From positions 8,835,764-8,899,763 of the forward strand of contig NC_080422.1 of assembly GCF_029873635.1 (NCBI RefSeq): DNA of 64,000 nucleotides, given 5' to 3'. Below the pieces are notes generated by a model. It did no database searches. It had not been told where the DNA came from and saw only the letters and a program-made list of their open reading frames with translations. Numbering within the stretch: position 1 is the stretch's first letter; the number at the start of each line of letters is the position of its first letter. Made by a program: the position numbers and the translations under genes. Shown piece after piece: positions 23,051 through 35,564 of this stretch. Source of the stretch: Malania oleifera (taxonomy: Eukaryota; Streptophyta; Magnoliopsida; Santalales; Ximeniaceae).

Positions 23051-23099
23051 AATATCAAGCCTACTAGCAGTGAGATATAATTTTTGTTATCTTAACATA

Positions 23100-23777
23100 T
23101 GTTATTTCTTCATTTTAATTGAATTTGTATGAAATTTTGAATGGTTTCAATTTATGTATTTGAAAATGTAATTATAGATTTTTAAATAAGAATTCATGAT
23201 TAAAAAAAATTAGTATTAAAAGGTTTTTTTTTTTCTAAATATTAGTGAAGGATTCAAAATTGTCACTAATACCCTACTATTAGTGACGAATTTGAATCCT
23301 TCACAAATAATTTACTTTTAGTAATGAATTTCGAATTTGTCAATAATACAATGCTAGTAGTGATGAATTTTTAATTCAGCACTAATACCATACTAATAGT
23401 GACTAATTTCTAAGTCGTCTCTAATACTCTACTAGTAGTGACGAATTTCTAATTCATCACTAATACTCTTCTAGTAGTGATAAATTTCTATTCGTCACTA
23501 ATACCCCTACTATTAGTAACGAATTTGAGTTGAGCTGTTCTATACTATATAGTGACGGTGTTAGGGTTTTAGTGATGGATTATATCTGTCACTAATATTC
23601 CATTATTAGTGATGAAAGTTATATTCGTCACTAAAAGTTAGTAGTAATGACACATATAGAAACTATTTGAAAACCCTTACTAATAATCATAAGTTCGTCA
23701 CTAATACTATTAGTGATGAATTTATAACTATTAGTGACAGATTGGATCCGTCACTAATACCCTAATTTTTTGTAATG
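23100..23777. mobile_element. CACTA (En/Spm) right-end fragment
   Basis: Repeated subterminal TAGTGACGAATTTG motifs in both orientations (23240-23770) lead to a terminal TTTTTTGTAATG at 23777, the complement of CATTACAAAAAA, close to the CACTACAAAAAA end at 47422. No transposase and no left end are seen. It abuts the LINE at 23778. Confidence 0.65.
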
Positions 23778-25586
23778 GATAAAGGCTCTTTGCTTCTAAC
23801 TTTTGTATATGCTAAATGTTATCATATTGAGAGAAGAGATTTATGGGAATAGCTTCAGTGGATGTCGAGTTTTGATGTTGCTTGGGTTGTTATGGGAGAT
23901 TTTAATGTAATTCGGTCAGATGAGGAAAGGGTGGGAGGTAGACCTCGCTTGAGTTCGTCTATGCCTGAATTCAATAGTTGTATTAATAGCTGTGGTTTAT
24001 TGGACCTTAAATTTGAAGGAAATCAATTTTCATGGTCTAACGACCAACAAGGTTTGATGAGAAGTTGAGCGAAATTGGATAGGGTGCTGATTAATATTGT
24101 TTTTTCTATAAAATATGGTGAAGGTAAGACATCTTTGTTAAAAAGATATACTTCAGATCATTCTACTATCATTATACAATTATGTGCGAGTATGGAGAGA
24201 TATGGGCCAGCACTTTTTAGGTTTCAGAACATGTGGACGTCACATGGTGATTTTTTGGAAATGGTGAATTGTCTTGGAGAGAACATATTGTGGCGGATTC
24301 AGGATTGTGTAAATTGGTGGGGTGTGGAATAAACAGACTTTTAGTCGTGTTGGGGGTTTTATTCACGAGTTGGTGGAAAGAGTCAAAAAATATGAGAATT
24401 TACTATAGACAGAGTACTCGGAATTAGTTGAAGAAGAGTTCCTTATTTATTAGGAGGAATTGGAGGTATGGTATAGAAGGGAAGAGGCTAGGTTGGCGCA
24501 GCAAGCAAAGATGAAATGGTTGATTGATGTTGATCAGAATTCAAAGTTTTTCCATGTTGTGATTACGCAAAAAAGGCATAACTCTTGTGTAAATTCAATG
24601 GTGCTTCTTGATGGTTCGGTGTTGGAAAATATGCAAATAGTCTATGATGAGGTTGTGAATTATTTTGAGCAATTTTTGTAGCAAAATAGTTTAGTGCAGA
24701 GGTCAAATCTGGACGATATTATCCATTCGGTGGTTTCTGAGGAGTCTATAGGTCAGTTGAGGGAAGAACCGATTGAGGAAGAGATTTATGAAACTATTTC
24801 TTCTATTTCTGTAAATCGTAGCCCGGGACCGGATGGGTTTGGATCTTCTTCTTATATTACCTGTTGGAAGATTATTAAAAATGATGTGATGGATGCAGTA
24901 AGAGAATTCTTCAGAAGTGATATGTTGCCTCAGTGTTTTTGTTCCTCTTTCATAGTGCTTATTCCTAAAGTAAAGGATCCTCAGTCTTTTGATAAATTTT
25001 GGCCGATAAGGTTTTGTAATGTAATCTATAAAATTTTCTCCAAAATCCTTATTGGTAAACTTTCGTTGGTAATGGGTGATTTAATTTTTTTACAACAAGG
25101 TGCTTTTGTGAAAGGGAGGAATATTTTTGAAAATATTATGCTTGCTCAAGAGATGAAAAAATTATTACATAGGCGGGTGAGAGGAAGTAATATAATACTA
25201 GAGCTTGATATGAGCAAAGCTTATGATCGAGTGGAGTGGCAGGTGGTAGATCAGATTTTCCATGCTCTTGGTTTTCCAAATTGGGTTTGTAAGTTGATTT
25301 AGAATTGTATTTCTATTCCATGATTTTCTATCATGATGCATGGCACCTATAGAGCTTTCTTCAAGTCAAAAAGGGGCTTAAGGCAAGGGGATCCGTTGTT
25401 GCCGTATATTTTAATCATCATGGAAGAAGTTCTTTCTAAATTAATTCAAAAAAAGTTGTGTGAGAAGCGGATTTTACTGTTTGCACGTCCGTGTGGTGCA
25501 CCTATTATATCACATTTTATGTACGCGGATGATGTTGTTATATTTACTAATGTTGGAAAAAAATCTGTTCAACAGTTAATGGAGGT
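23778..25586 (+). mobile_element. LINE (plant L1-like), 5' part: endonuclease and RT
   Basis: The endonuclease C-terminal half is seen with GDFN (about 23900) and SDHS (about 24160), then the reverse transcriptase with SPGPDG (24817), LELDMSKAYDRVEW (25200), RGLRQGDP (25374) and the catalytic YADD (25522). The 5' end is missing (joined to a CACTA end). Frame breaks are visible: stops at 24066 and 24330, a stop after residue 73 of the 24460 segment, and stops at 25300 and 25321. The element is dead. It is cut at 25586 by element 2 and resumes at 40226-40231. Confidence 0.9.
25582..25586. repeat. Target site duplication of element 2 (left)
   Basis: GAGGT directly before the LTR; matched by GAGGT at 40226-40230. 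Confidence 0.9.
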
Positions 25587-25628
25587 TGTAGACACCCCAT
25601 TTTTACCCTGGCCCAATATATTTATTAC

Positions 25629-25660
<32 letters not shown>

Positions 25661-25718
25661 GTAGTATTTTTATTATTTCATTTATCCATATTATTATTAT
25701 TATTATTATTAATTAGTC

Positions 25719-25753
<35 letters not shown>

Positions 25754-25778
25754 TTCATTATTATTAATATTATTTTTA

Positions 25779-25809
<31 letters not shown>

Positions 25810-26043
25810 GTACTTTTATCTTTAGGAATAATATTATTACTATTATTATTATTATTATTATTTATTATTTATTTATTATTATTATTAGTATTTTTACCTT
25901 TATTATCATTATTATTATTACTATTATTTATTTATCCTGTTATTATTATTATTATTATTATCATTATTTATTTTTGTTATTATTATTTTTAACATTTTTA
26001 GTATTTATTATTATTATTTTACTATCATTATTATTATTTTTAT

Positions 26044-26074
<31 letters not shown>

Positions 26075-26183
26075 GTTATTACTATTATTATTATTTTGCT
26101 ATCATTATTATTTTTTATACTATTATTATTTATTTATGTATTTTTGTTATTACTATTTTGCTATTATTATTATTTTGCTATAC

Positions 26184-26221
<38 letters not shown>

Positions 26222-26323
26222 TCCTTATAACCATAATAGTAGTATATATTATTTCCAAAAAAAGAAAAATACCAAAAACTGAAAAAGGAATTTTTTTTTA
26301 GGGTTTGTTTTTCAAATTTTTTT

Positions 26324-26329
26324 TATAAG
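26324..26329 (+). promoter_or_regulatory. Probable TATA box of LTR type 2
   Basis: TATAAG followed by AAGAGGGCACAGC; the same in the 3' LTR at 37575-37580. It sits after the TTTAGGGTTT phrase shared with LTR type 1. Confidence 0.5.
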
Positions 26330-27546
26330 AAGAGGGCACAGCTCACAGCCAAGAGGGGCAGAGGCAGCGCACAGCCATAAAAAAAAAAAAAAAAACTTTT
26401 CTGTGCTCACGCTCACGCCGCCATCATCCCCGGCCAACTCCACCTTCTCCATCACTCTCTTTCTCATTCCCTGCAATCCCTCAGCCTTCTCTGTTTCCGC
26501 CCTCAGTCTCCCATCTCCCTTAATCTCCCTCTCTTCCACTGCAACTCTTGGCCAGGAGCATGCCATAGCCACCCAAACAGCCCCCGACTACAGCCCCCAG
26601 CAGTGATCCCAACCATACCTTCGCGACCATCGTCTCTCTCCCGCTACGTCCTCGGCCATCTTGCAAGCCTCACAGCAGCAACCGGCTGACAACAACACCC
26701 GAAGCCACCAGCAGTCCTCTGCAACTCTCAGCAGCAGACCACACCAGCAGACACCAGCTCTTCTCCACCAAGCGGTCGCCGGAGATCCCCGAGCCAAGCA
26801 CAGCAATTCCCAAATTCTCAACGGCTGCCACCTCACCCTCTCCTCCGGCCATCCTCTACAACTCCAGCCACTTCATCCCAGAACTAGAGCAGATCAGGTC
26901 CCGACCCCCTGCTGTTACAGCCGCTACAGCCGAGAGCCAGCACCGGCGGGCCTTCTAACTCCAGCCGTCACCCGCACTCGGCCAACCACCACACCAGCAG
27001 CAGCAGCCGACCAGAGCTCCTTCCAGCAGCCGACCAGAGCTCTAGCTTCTCCCCGGCGAACCTCAGCTCCAACAATCGGCGGCACCCCTCTGCAGACCTC
27101 CCTGGCGAGTCCCTCTGTGAGCCACCTTGCCTCCTGTTTCTGCCACACACACACTCTCGCACACACAGCACACATAAATATACATATATACTACTGTTAG
27201 TGTCAATATGTCTATATATATATTTTCTTTTATATTATGCATATATATACAAATACATATATATATATATATATTAATGTTAGTGTTAATAGGTATACGT
27301 ATATATTTTCTTTCATATTGATCATATTAAATATTTTTATTTTCTGTATATTATTATTAGCAATATTAGGGTATTATTTGTGTGTTACTATGATATTATT
27401 ATCTAACAATATTATTATTATGTTAGTATTTATATTATATCGTTGTGTGTAGCATTATTATTGTACTTATATTGCATGGTAGTTTTTTGTTCAATAATTA
27501 TTATTTATTGTTATGAATTACCCTTATTATTGTTATATTGTAGATA

Positions 27547-27595
<49 letters not shown>

Positions 27596-28749
27596 CCCAT
27601 GTCTATATTTTTAATTGTTTTCATATTTAATACCCATGTCTATATATACATATATATTTTTTTATTGTAAACATTAATTGATTTGTTCCCATTGTTGTAG
27701 GGTTCTTAAAATTTGTTAGTTGTATTTTGGTTGTGCATATTATTTAATGAACATTATTATTGTTATAGAAATGTTACAATTAAAATTCGTTTTAATCTTC
27801 AAGTTTATACTTTTGTTATATTTAGGGTATGTATTAAATTTCATATTCATTTTTAGGGTTTCCTTATTTGGATTTACAGAGTTTCCATTTAATCACGTAT
27901 TGATTTCCATAGTTTGGTTATTTCTATATTATCATACATGTGTATCTATTGTTTCCATATTGTTATACATTGATTTCCTTTTTGGGGTTTGATTTCTTCC
28001 CTATTATTGGATATTATTGTTTAGGATCAGATTAAAGTTATATAGGGCTTATATTGTTATTAACATTGTGATGTATAGACCTTATTATTCTAGTGGCATT
28101 TATCATTGGTAATTATGTGTTATGATACATATATACATATATACATATTGGTTGTGTTATTGTTACAAGTAGTGTATTATTGTTATAATATATTAGGGCT
28201 TTGATTAATTCATATTGTTTATGGTATTTTTAGAATTTTTAGGATCTAAGCCTATATGGTATTTTTACCCTTTTGATATATATAGTGATAGCATTATAGT
28301 ATTTCTATTATGTTTACATGTGATGAGATTTATTATAGTATCCTTAGTATATTAATATATATATAGTAATATGGTATCTAATTACTTATTTTGACATGCA
28401 TGATATTTTAGTAATTGTGAGTTGCTTATTACTCTATTACCATATATTAAAACCTCCCAACTAGCATTTTAATACTTAAAAAAAAACTCTAGAAGATTTC
28501 CAAAATTTTGGGAGTGTATTTTGTAAATTATTTTCGATTTTTTTATCCCTATGATTTTATTGCGGGGGTATGAGCCTTTGGGCATCACGTACCCTAAGCT
28601 CTGAGGGAATATATATATATATGTATATATTGTATTTATTTTTATTTATTTATTTATTTATTTTTTTATGTGTATTTATAAATTCATAAGAAGGAGTAAT
28701 TTAAAGAATTATTAGATTAACTTAGGGATAATTTCGGATTAATTAGGTA

Positions 28750-28971
28750 CCGTTCGTAAGAACGGGCGCGTAGGGGGTGCTCGTACCTTCCCCTCGCGTA
28801 ACCGAACTCCCGACCCCAACTCTGGTAATGTAGACCGATTCTACCCCTAACGGGGTAGTAATCATGTGTTCTAACCGCACTAAAGGTTAGTGGCGACTCC
28901 GACCTTTTCCATGATTTTCCTTGAAAATATAATGATTTTTAATTTCGCCGCCCGGGACACACGAGCTCCCG
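28750..28971 (+). other. Chain of short hairpins at the LTR 3' end (element 2)
   Basis: CCGTTC/GAACGG (28750-28765, loop GTAA), CTACCCC/GGGGTAG (loop TAAC), CTAACC/GGTTAG (loop GCACTAAA), and CCCGGG/CCCGGG (loop ACACACGAGCT). The stems are those of element 1; the loops of the first and last differ. Confidence 0.6.
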
Positions 28972-28987
28972 GGGACGTCGCGACAGC

Positions 28988-29007
28988 TTGGCGACTCCGT
29001 TGGGGAC
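28988..29007 (+). promoter_or_regulatory. Primer binding site, element 2
   Basis: TTGGCGACTCCGTTGGGGAC two bases after the LTR; one base different from element 1. Confidence 0.7.
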
Positions 29008-30988
29008 CCTTAGAGAGTCGAGCCATTAATTAATTAGAAATTATCTCATGTTCAAATTTAATAAATCTTTTAATTACTCCTTATTTTGTGAATATTGTAA
29101 TTCGTAAATAACCTTAATTAATTGTAAATATCTTGCTTCCATAATTTACAAATAACCCTACTTAATTAAAAATATTTTGTTTCCTAATTGTGTGAATATT
29201 AATTGTAGATATTTTGTTTCTAAATATTCTAAATAGAGCCTATTAATTGTAAGATATTTTGAATAAGTAGATATTTTTTATACTAATCGTAAATATTTTG
29301 TTTCCTTATTTTTGTTTCCAATTTTTTGTGAATAAACATATTAATTGCATATATTGTGTTTCCTTATCTTTTAAATATATATATTAATTGTAAATATATT
29401 GTTTCCATATTGTTTATAGCATGTGAATAAATGTGGGGATAGTGGGATTAGGTTAAAAATTAAAATCACACACTCTCACGCTCTATACCCGAGCTTTCCT
29501 TACTAGGATTAGATAAGAGTGTAATAGCGTTTGTCCCCACGTGGCAGGGCTTGTGGGGACCCGCGAACCACTCCACTCAGTTTAAACTTTGTCCAAACCC
29601 CTTTTGGGTGAGGATGGAGGTTAGATTGGGAACCTGTTTTATATAGGAATTAGAGCCTACCCACACGTACTTGTCTATAGTCTTCCCTAACTAGGATAGA
29701 GCCATGAAAAACCCCATATATACGTACCTACCCTAGGTTGGGACAGGAGCCACATCCTACTCCACGTATAGTATATTGTATATATGTTGTGAGATACCTT
29801 GTATTATACCATGCATTCTGCATCCATTTTAGACTTACATACTACTTAGCCGGTATTTTGAAAAAGCCCAATAATGAGACCATGGCCCATCCTTTCAAAA
29901 AATGAAGCACTTGGCCCAAGCATTTTATGGGTCGGCCCAACCCTTTCCAAATAACTTGAGCCCAATTCTTTAAAAACAAACTAGGGCCCAATTCTTTAAA
30001 AACAAACTTGGCCCTGACCTTTTCGTAAGCAAAACCTCGGCCCATGCCTAATTTTCAAAAATGAGCAAACCCAGATTTCAAAAGAGGGCTTCAACCTCAT
30101 TGCCTAAAAATTCAGGCCAACATTTTTTCAAGTGATCCAAGCCCAATTCCTTTTCAAATAGGGCCTCAGCCCATCATGAAATATGGGTCGACCCAACCCT
30201 TTTCCAATAAATCGGGCCCAATTCTTTAGAAACAAACTTAGGCCCGACATTTTCCTAAGTAAAAACTTGGCCCAGACATGATTTCCAAAGAGGGTCAAAC
30301 CCAGATTTCCAAAAATGGGCTTCAGCCCTATCACCTAAAAATTCGGGCCAACATTTTTTCAAGTAATCCAAGCCCAATTCCTTTTCAACTAGGGCCTTAA
30401 CCCATCATGAAATAGATCGAAGCCCATATTTTAAAATACTTGAGGCCCAAGTGCACACTAAAGTCCACAAGTCCACATTGAATGAATCCAATGGGTTGAC
30501 TAGCCTGGGTCAACCCCAACCTCAGAACATAATTTGACCCTTTATAGAATCTGAGGTACATGGACCATCATCAAGGAAATGAATGGGTAAGGGAGAAATT
30601 GAATTGAAATCGTGGCCCATCAATGGTCATGTTAATCTTGACCCGTCTCATTAGTGGGATTTTTCTAGAATTCTAGCTAAGTAGTAATTTAGGACATCAT
30701 ATTCATGCATTTCATTTCATACATAGTCATGCACAATAGGCTGCATGAATGCTCATATTTTTGTTTGTATATACAAGTGCACTAGTTGCATCCATGCATA
30801 AACACCTATTGCGTACCCTAATCATGCATCAAAACACATTCACTCATGCAGTACATAATTATGCATTCATGATTCTAAAAGGAAGTTTGTTGGTTTTTAG
30901 CTCCTAATCAAAGAGGTGGTTTAAGTAATATAAAGCAATAATTGAGACCACCACGCATCAGTACAATACCAGGCGAAGAGCAAGAGAA
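29008..30988 (+). other. Leader of element 2, with a 256-bp tandem duplication
   Basis: Collinear with the leader of element 1 except that the GGCCCAA-rich part is duplicated: one copy begins at 29931 and the next at 30187. The copies differ at many sites, so this is older than the insertion itself. No coding sequence is recognised. Confidence 0.65.
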
Positions 30989-32464
30989 ATGAGTGAACAA
31001 TTGGAAAATAGAGTCCTGGGTCTAGAACAAGGACAAGAAGAGATAAATGACAAGATAAGTAAGGTTCTGGAGTTACTGATGAACAAGGGAAAGGTAGTGC
31101 ATGTTGATCCCGAAGTAGATGTGGACCCCGCTCATCCCCCAGGGTTCACCCCTGATCATGGACAAACATCAATTCCACCGTCTGGTGTCATGGGGGGTCC
31201 ACCACCAAATATGCCTCCTTTCATCCCTGCTATGCCAGCACAGGGGTTCCCAGTGGTAGGAACTCCTCCGTTAGTACCGTCTGATATGGGAATAAGCAAA
31301 TCTGAGGCTGAGCGTCGCTGCGACGTATTAGAAGGGCGCTTAAAAGCAATGGAAGGTTCTAATACTTTAGATTCAGTTAATCCAAATGACCTCTGCTTGG
31401 TGCCTAAAGTCACCCTGCCACCAAAGTTCAAAATGCCAGACTTTGAAAAGTTTAACGGGGCCCGGTGCCCTCGAACACATCTAGTGATGTACTGCCAAGC
31501 AATGGCCGCTTACTCGGACGATGAAAAACTAATGATGCATTGCTTTTAAAGCAGTTTGACTGGATCCACTATCCGTTGGTACATTCAACAAGATAAGGCT
31601 CGGGTCCGCACTTGGAAGGACTTGGCTAGTGCCTTTATCACTCACTACCGCCATGTGACGGAAATGGCGCCTGATCGCATGACTTTACAAGAGATGGAGA
31701 AGAAACCCACCGAAACATTCAGAGAATATGCTTATAGGTGGAGGGATATGTCAATCCAAGTGGACCCCCCGGTGAGTGACCGAGAGGCCGTCTCCTTGTT
31801 CGTGAGCACATTAAAAGACCCCTACCGTACGCACCTTCAGGGAGCAACTCCCCATGATTTTATGGACATTGTGGCTGCGGGTGGAAGAATTGAAGGTGAT
31901 ATCAGGGCAGGCCTAGTCAAGGATAGCGGCACAGAAACTGGTTTAGGCAAAAGGTGGACTAATAGGAAGAAGGAGGAAGAGGCACAAATGATACAGGAGC
32001 AGTTTAATTGGAAGAATCAGTACAACAGAGGTGGGAACCAATGGCCCAAAAGAAACTTTGGTTTTGAGCCCATGGTAAACCAAATGGCGCATACAGGCAC
32101 AAGGCCCCAGATTGTTCACTTTGGTCCATCGAATCAGCAAGCACAAGATAGGAATGTGACTAGAAACTTCCGAAAGGTGGACCCCATTCCCATGACATAT
32201 GCTGAATTATTTCTGCAGCTGCGGGAAAGGGGGATGGTATCTGCAATCCCTGGGACACCCGTTGCGAACCCTCCTCCACAGTGGTATGATCCTGGGGTTC
32301 GTTGTGAGTACCATGCTAACTCTCCCGGCCATACTATTGACAGATGTTGGGCCTTCAAGCATAAGGTGCAAGCATTAAGAGATGCTGGATGGTTAGCATT
32401 TGACGACAAGCAACCGGGAGTCCAAGGGAATCCTTTTCCCAAACACGAGGAAGGGAGTAGTTGA
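30989..32464 (+). pseudogene. gag: gag-like gene of element 2
   Basis: Homologous along its length to the 479-residue gag at 3611-5050: the same start, proline-rich linker, gag core with FREYAYRWRDMS and terminal CHHC-type knuckle (CEYHANSPGHTIDRC) followed by FKHKVQ. Most differences between the two are substitutions with coding character kept, which implies gag was under selection in the lineage. About one break. Fossil. Confidence 0.85.
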
Positions 32465-33499
32465 CATATCCAGGAGGTTCCCAAATCAATGGTTTCAGTC
32501 ATTATCCGCCGAGGCTAAAGTGATGGAGTACTGAACTTTTGACTATCTAGTCCTTTTCAGTTGATGTTCTTTTGTTTTCCATTGTTATTTGCTTTTCGTA
32601 ATCCGTGGACGCCTGTGTCTCGGAATAGTTTCTATATTCAGAAAAAATGAATTATGCATTTCGTTATCTCACTTGCATCATGAGTCATATTGCCAAATTA
32701 TGTTTGCTTATGTTTCATGCCGGAATAGGGAAAGTAATATTGCCAGTGTTCATGAGCTAGAAAGAGATGTTAAAGGATGAAACAATCATTGAATTCAGAC
32801 GTTATGAAGAAGTTTTTTGTTACTTTCAGAAGTGGCTACGCTGTTCTGATAATTTCCTATCAATTAATCTCACATATTTTGATCAAATGATGGATGGCTC
32901 TCTTTGGCCGACCAGTTATCCCTAAAAAGAACCCAAACAATGATTTACCATTTGTTAACCAAATTGAGTCTGAATGTTAAACCATCTTTTTCTTAAAAGT
33001 CAGATCACCAAAAATCCAACCTGGGTTTGGGTCCCTTAGTGTTTAGCAAATCATTTGAGACAATAGTCATTACCAAAAGGATGGCAGGCTATTTTTCTGT
33101 TATCCAAAAGAAAGTAAAAGAAAAAATCCCTTGACAACCCTTTTGAGCCTGAAAAATTCATTCCTTGATTAACCTGTTGAAGGATCACACCCCACACTGG
33201 GGCAGTTTTTAAAAGATTGGTCCCAATTGAAGTTCAAATGAAAATGAAGTCAAGATTCTTTTATAAAAGAAAAAATGAAAGTTGTAGTAAAAGAAGGAAA
33301 AGAAGATGAAAAGGGAGAAGAAAGAAAAATATGGGACATGCTACATATGTGATCTTTGACCAAATTACCCTCGATGAAATCGATAAATTTTGAGCCTTAT
33401 TTAAATCTTTCTTTCTTCAACCCATACCCTTAGCCTACATTACAGTCCAAATGAAAGTCCTGACCAGATTGGTATACATTGTTGTCTTAAATGATTTGT

Positions 33500-33576
33500 C
33501 AGACTCAATGTTGAGTCTGAACTACGTAATGACCTGATCCTGAAAAGGTACGTAGGCAGCTTGTTTAAATAACAAG
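33500..33576 (+). other. Three-hairpin conserved block, element 2
   Basis: CAGACTC/GAGTCTG (33500-33519), CTACGTA/TACGTAG (33522-33555) and CTTGTT/AACAAG (33560-33576). Stems are identical to element 1; loops 1 and 3 differ. Confidence 0.6.
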
Positions 33577-33928
33577 TTCGGTCAACATCTTGCAAAACGC
33601 CTCAACTCGAACTGGGGGCATAAGACATTATTTGGGGTGGTATTTTTGAACTTTAGTTTCCCTTTTATTCTGAAATCCTACATCCTTAAGCCTACGTTTC
33701 ATCCCGAGTCTTAAAGACCATCTTGAGATCAAAGCATGAGTTGATAAAACAGGGGCAGTTGAAGAGAATGACAGTCATCTAAGCTGGGAAATCAACGTTA
33801 CATGACTTTTGAATACTGGCATGAATTTTTCCTATGATGGCATTGAAACATGGTAAAACATTTATTTTGTGCAAATGGCCTTTTGATTTAGCAAGTTGAT
33901 GTCAGAGTTACATAATCATTCTTTGTTC

Positions 33929-33931
<3 letters not shown>

Positions 33932-33989
<58 letters not shown>
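33932..33989. repeat. 58-base A homopolymer
   Basis: Uninterrupted A run flanked by GTTCCTT and GAGGAAC, an imperfect inverted repeat. Element 1 has no such tract at the matching place (about 6655). Confidence 0.9.
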
Positions 33990-33994
<5 letters not shown>

Positions 33995-34429
33995 ACCCTT
34001 CTTATTCTTTAGAGCATTAAAAAAGGATGGATAGTCAAAGAGTTTTAGAACCACCAGAAATTTCTATAAAGAAGATCCTCATGGGGAAAGAGCAGTCAAA
34101 CTGGGGCAAATGTTATGTCAAGTTAAAAAAGAATCCAACAATAGAGTCAAGATCGGTGGCAGATGAATTTAATTGGGGTAAATTCCGAGTTGAGTCTCAG
34201 TAGGTCCCATTCAACTACTTTCTTATCAGATTGGAATAGGAAATCAGAGTCAAGATCATCTGTAGGTCCATTCAACTAGGGCAGATTTTATAACTTTCAT
34301 TTGAGCTGAGTCGATCACTTCCATGACCGGATGAATAAAGAGATTAAGCTAAGATCGGTTACAAATCCATTCAAATGTGGCGAATCTCATGTAGAGACCA
34401 AAGATGAGGTCATTGGGAGAAAAGATTCA

Positions 34430-35130
34430 TGCATTGTCATGCATTACCCCAAGTTTCACGCATTGTCATACATGTCATGCATTACCCCAAATTTCACGCA
34501 TCATCATACATTTCATGCATTACCTAAAATTCATATATTTCCATGCATTCCATGCATTACCATACATCTCATGCATTGCCATGTATTTCATGCATTACCT
34601 AAGATTTCATGCATTTCCATGCATTCCATGCATTACCATACATCTCATGCATTGCCATGTATTTCATGCATCACCTAAGATTTCATGCATTTCCATGCAT
34701 TCCATGCATTACCATACATCTCATGCATTGTCATGCATTTCATGCATGCATTGTCATCCATTGCATGCATTACCTACACTTCATGTATTACCATACATCT
34801 TATGCACTGCCTTGCATTTCCCGCATTACCATATATCTTATGCATCGTCATACCTACATTTCATATATTACCATACATCTTATGCATTGCCATGCATTTC
34901 ACGCATTACCATACGTCTTATGCATCGCCATGCATTTCATGCATTACCCTATATTTCACACATTACCACACATCTCATGCATTTCATGTATAATCATGCA
35001 TTTCATGTATTATCATGCATCTCATGCATTATCATGCATTTCATGTATTACCATGCATCTTATGCATTGTCATGCATTTCACGCATTACCAGACATCTTA
35101 TGCATTGCCATTGTGCGTTTCATGCATTAC
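34430..35130. repeat. 19-bp CATGCATT tandem array with 76-bp higher-order repeat, element 2
   Basis: About 36 imperfect 19-bp units. Between 34523 and 34750 four-unit blocks repeat at 75-76 bp (CCTAAG phrase at 34523, 34598 and 34674). Long ORFs here are repeat products. Confidence 0.9.
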
Positions 35131-35564
35131 ACAAAAAATAAAAATGCATACATATAATCACAAGTTAGTAATATGCATATTAATAGCAACATATCACTGC
35201 ATTATAAGTTAGCAACATGCATACATATAGCAGCATATTATTGCATTCTAGCATCACAAGCACAATAGAGCACCCTTCACACTTGTCTTGAGCCTTCGAA
35301 TGATTATTTGACATCCTTGATACGGAGATTTCAGTTGTGTTTAATTCTGAGCTGGGGTAGCTGACCCCAAGCGCACGTTGATTTACTTGGAGAACTGGGG
35401 CAAGTTGACCCCACACACACATTGATTTATTTTGAAATTAGGGCAATAGATCCCAAAGACAAGGGGATTCATTCATTGACATTCAGACTTTACTCCCAGT
35501 GCATTTTCCAAATAGAGTAACAACTTTCCAAACTTTGCTTTCACACCTTGTTACTGGTTGAGGT

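Larger units (their letters stand above)
20376..23060 (-). mobile_element. Reversed copia (SIRE-like) 3' part: end of pol, 3' region, 3' LTR
   Basis: On the minus strand: the end of pol with RNase H (about 23050-22440), a 3' non-coding region, polypurine tract AAAAAGGGGGAGAA (ending at 21838), and LTR 21837-20376 beginning TGTTGACC and ending CTAACA. The left junction is AAGTA, and copy B shows the empty site at 44538-44542. The 5' two thirds are missing. Fossil with a few breaks. Confidence 0.8.
25587..28985 (+). repeat. 5' LTR of element 2 (3399 bp)
   Basis: TGTAGACACCCC...GTCGCGACA. Zones: ATT/TTA microsatellite (25615-26225), TTTTTTTTTAGGGTTT then TATAAG at 26324-26329, a GC-rich module (26340-27180) unlike LTR type 1, a TA-rich zone, and the conserved hairpin-rich 3' end. 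ORFs in the GC-rich module (for example 26661-27200) are Ser/Pro/Thr/Ala/Gln-rich with no domain; I do not call them genes. Confidence 0.9.
32465..34430 (+). other. Post-gag non-coding region of element 2
   Basis: Collinear with 5051-7078 and likewise without pol. Contains the three-hairpin block (33500-33576) and a pure A tract absent from element 1. Confidence 0.6.

Noticed and set aside
26661-27200. 179-codon ORF in the GC-rich LTR module (also 37909-38448)
   Set aside because: Open on both strands because of composition; no domain, and its presence in both LTRs only reflects recent LTR identity.
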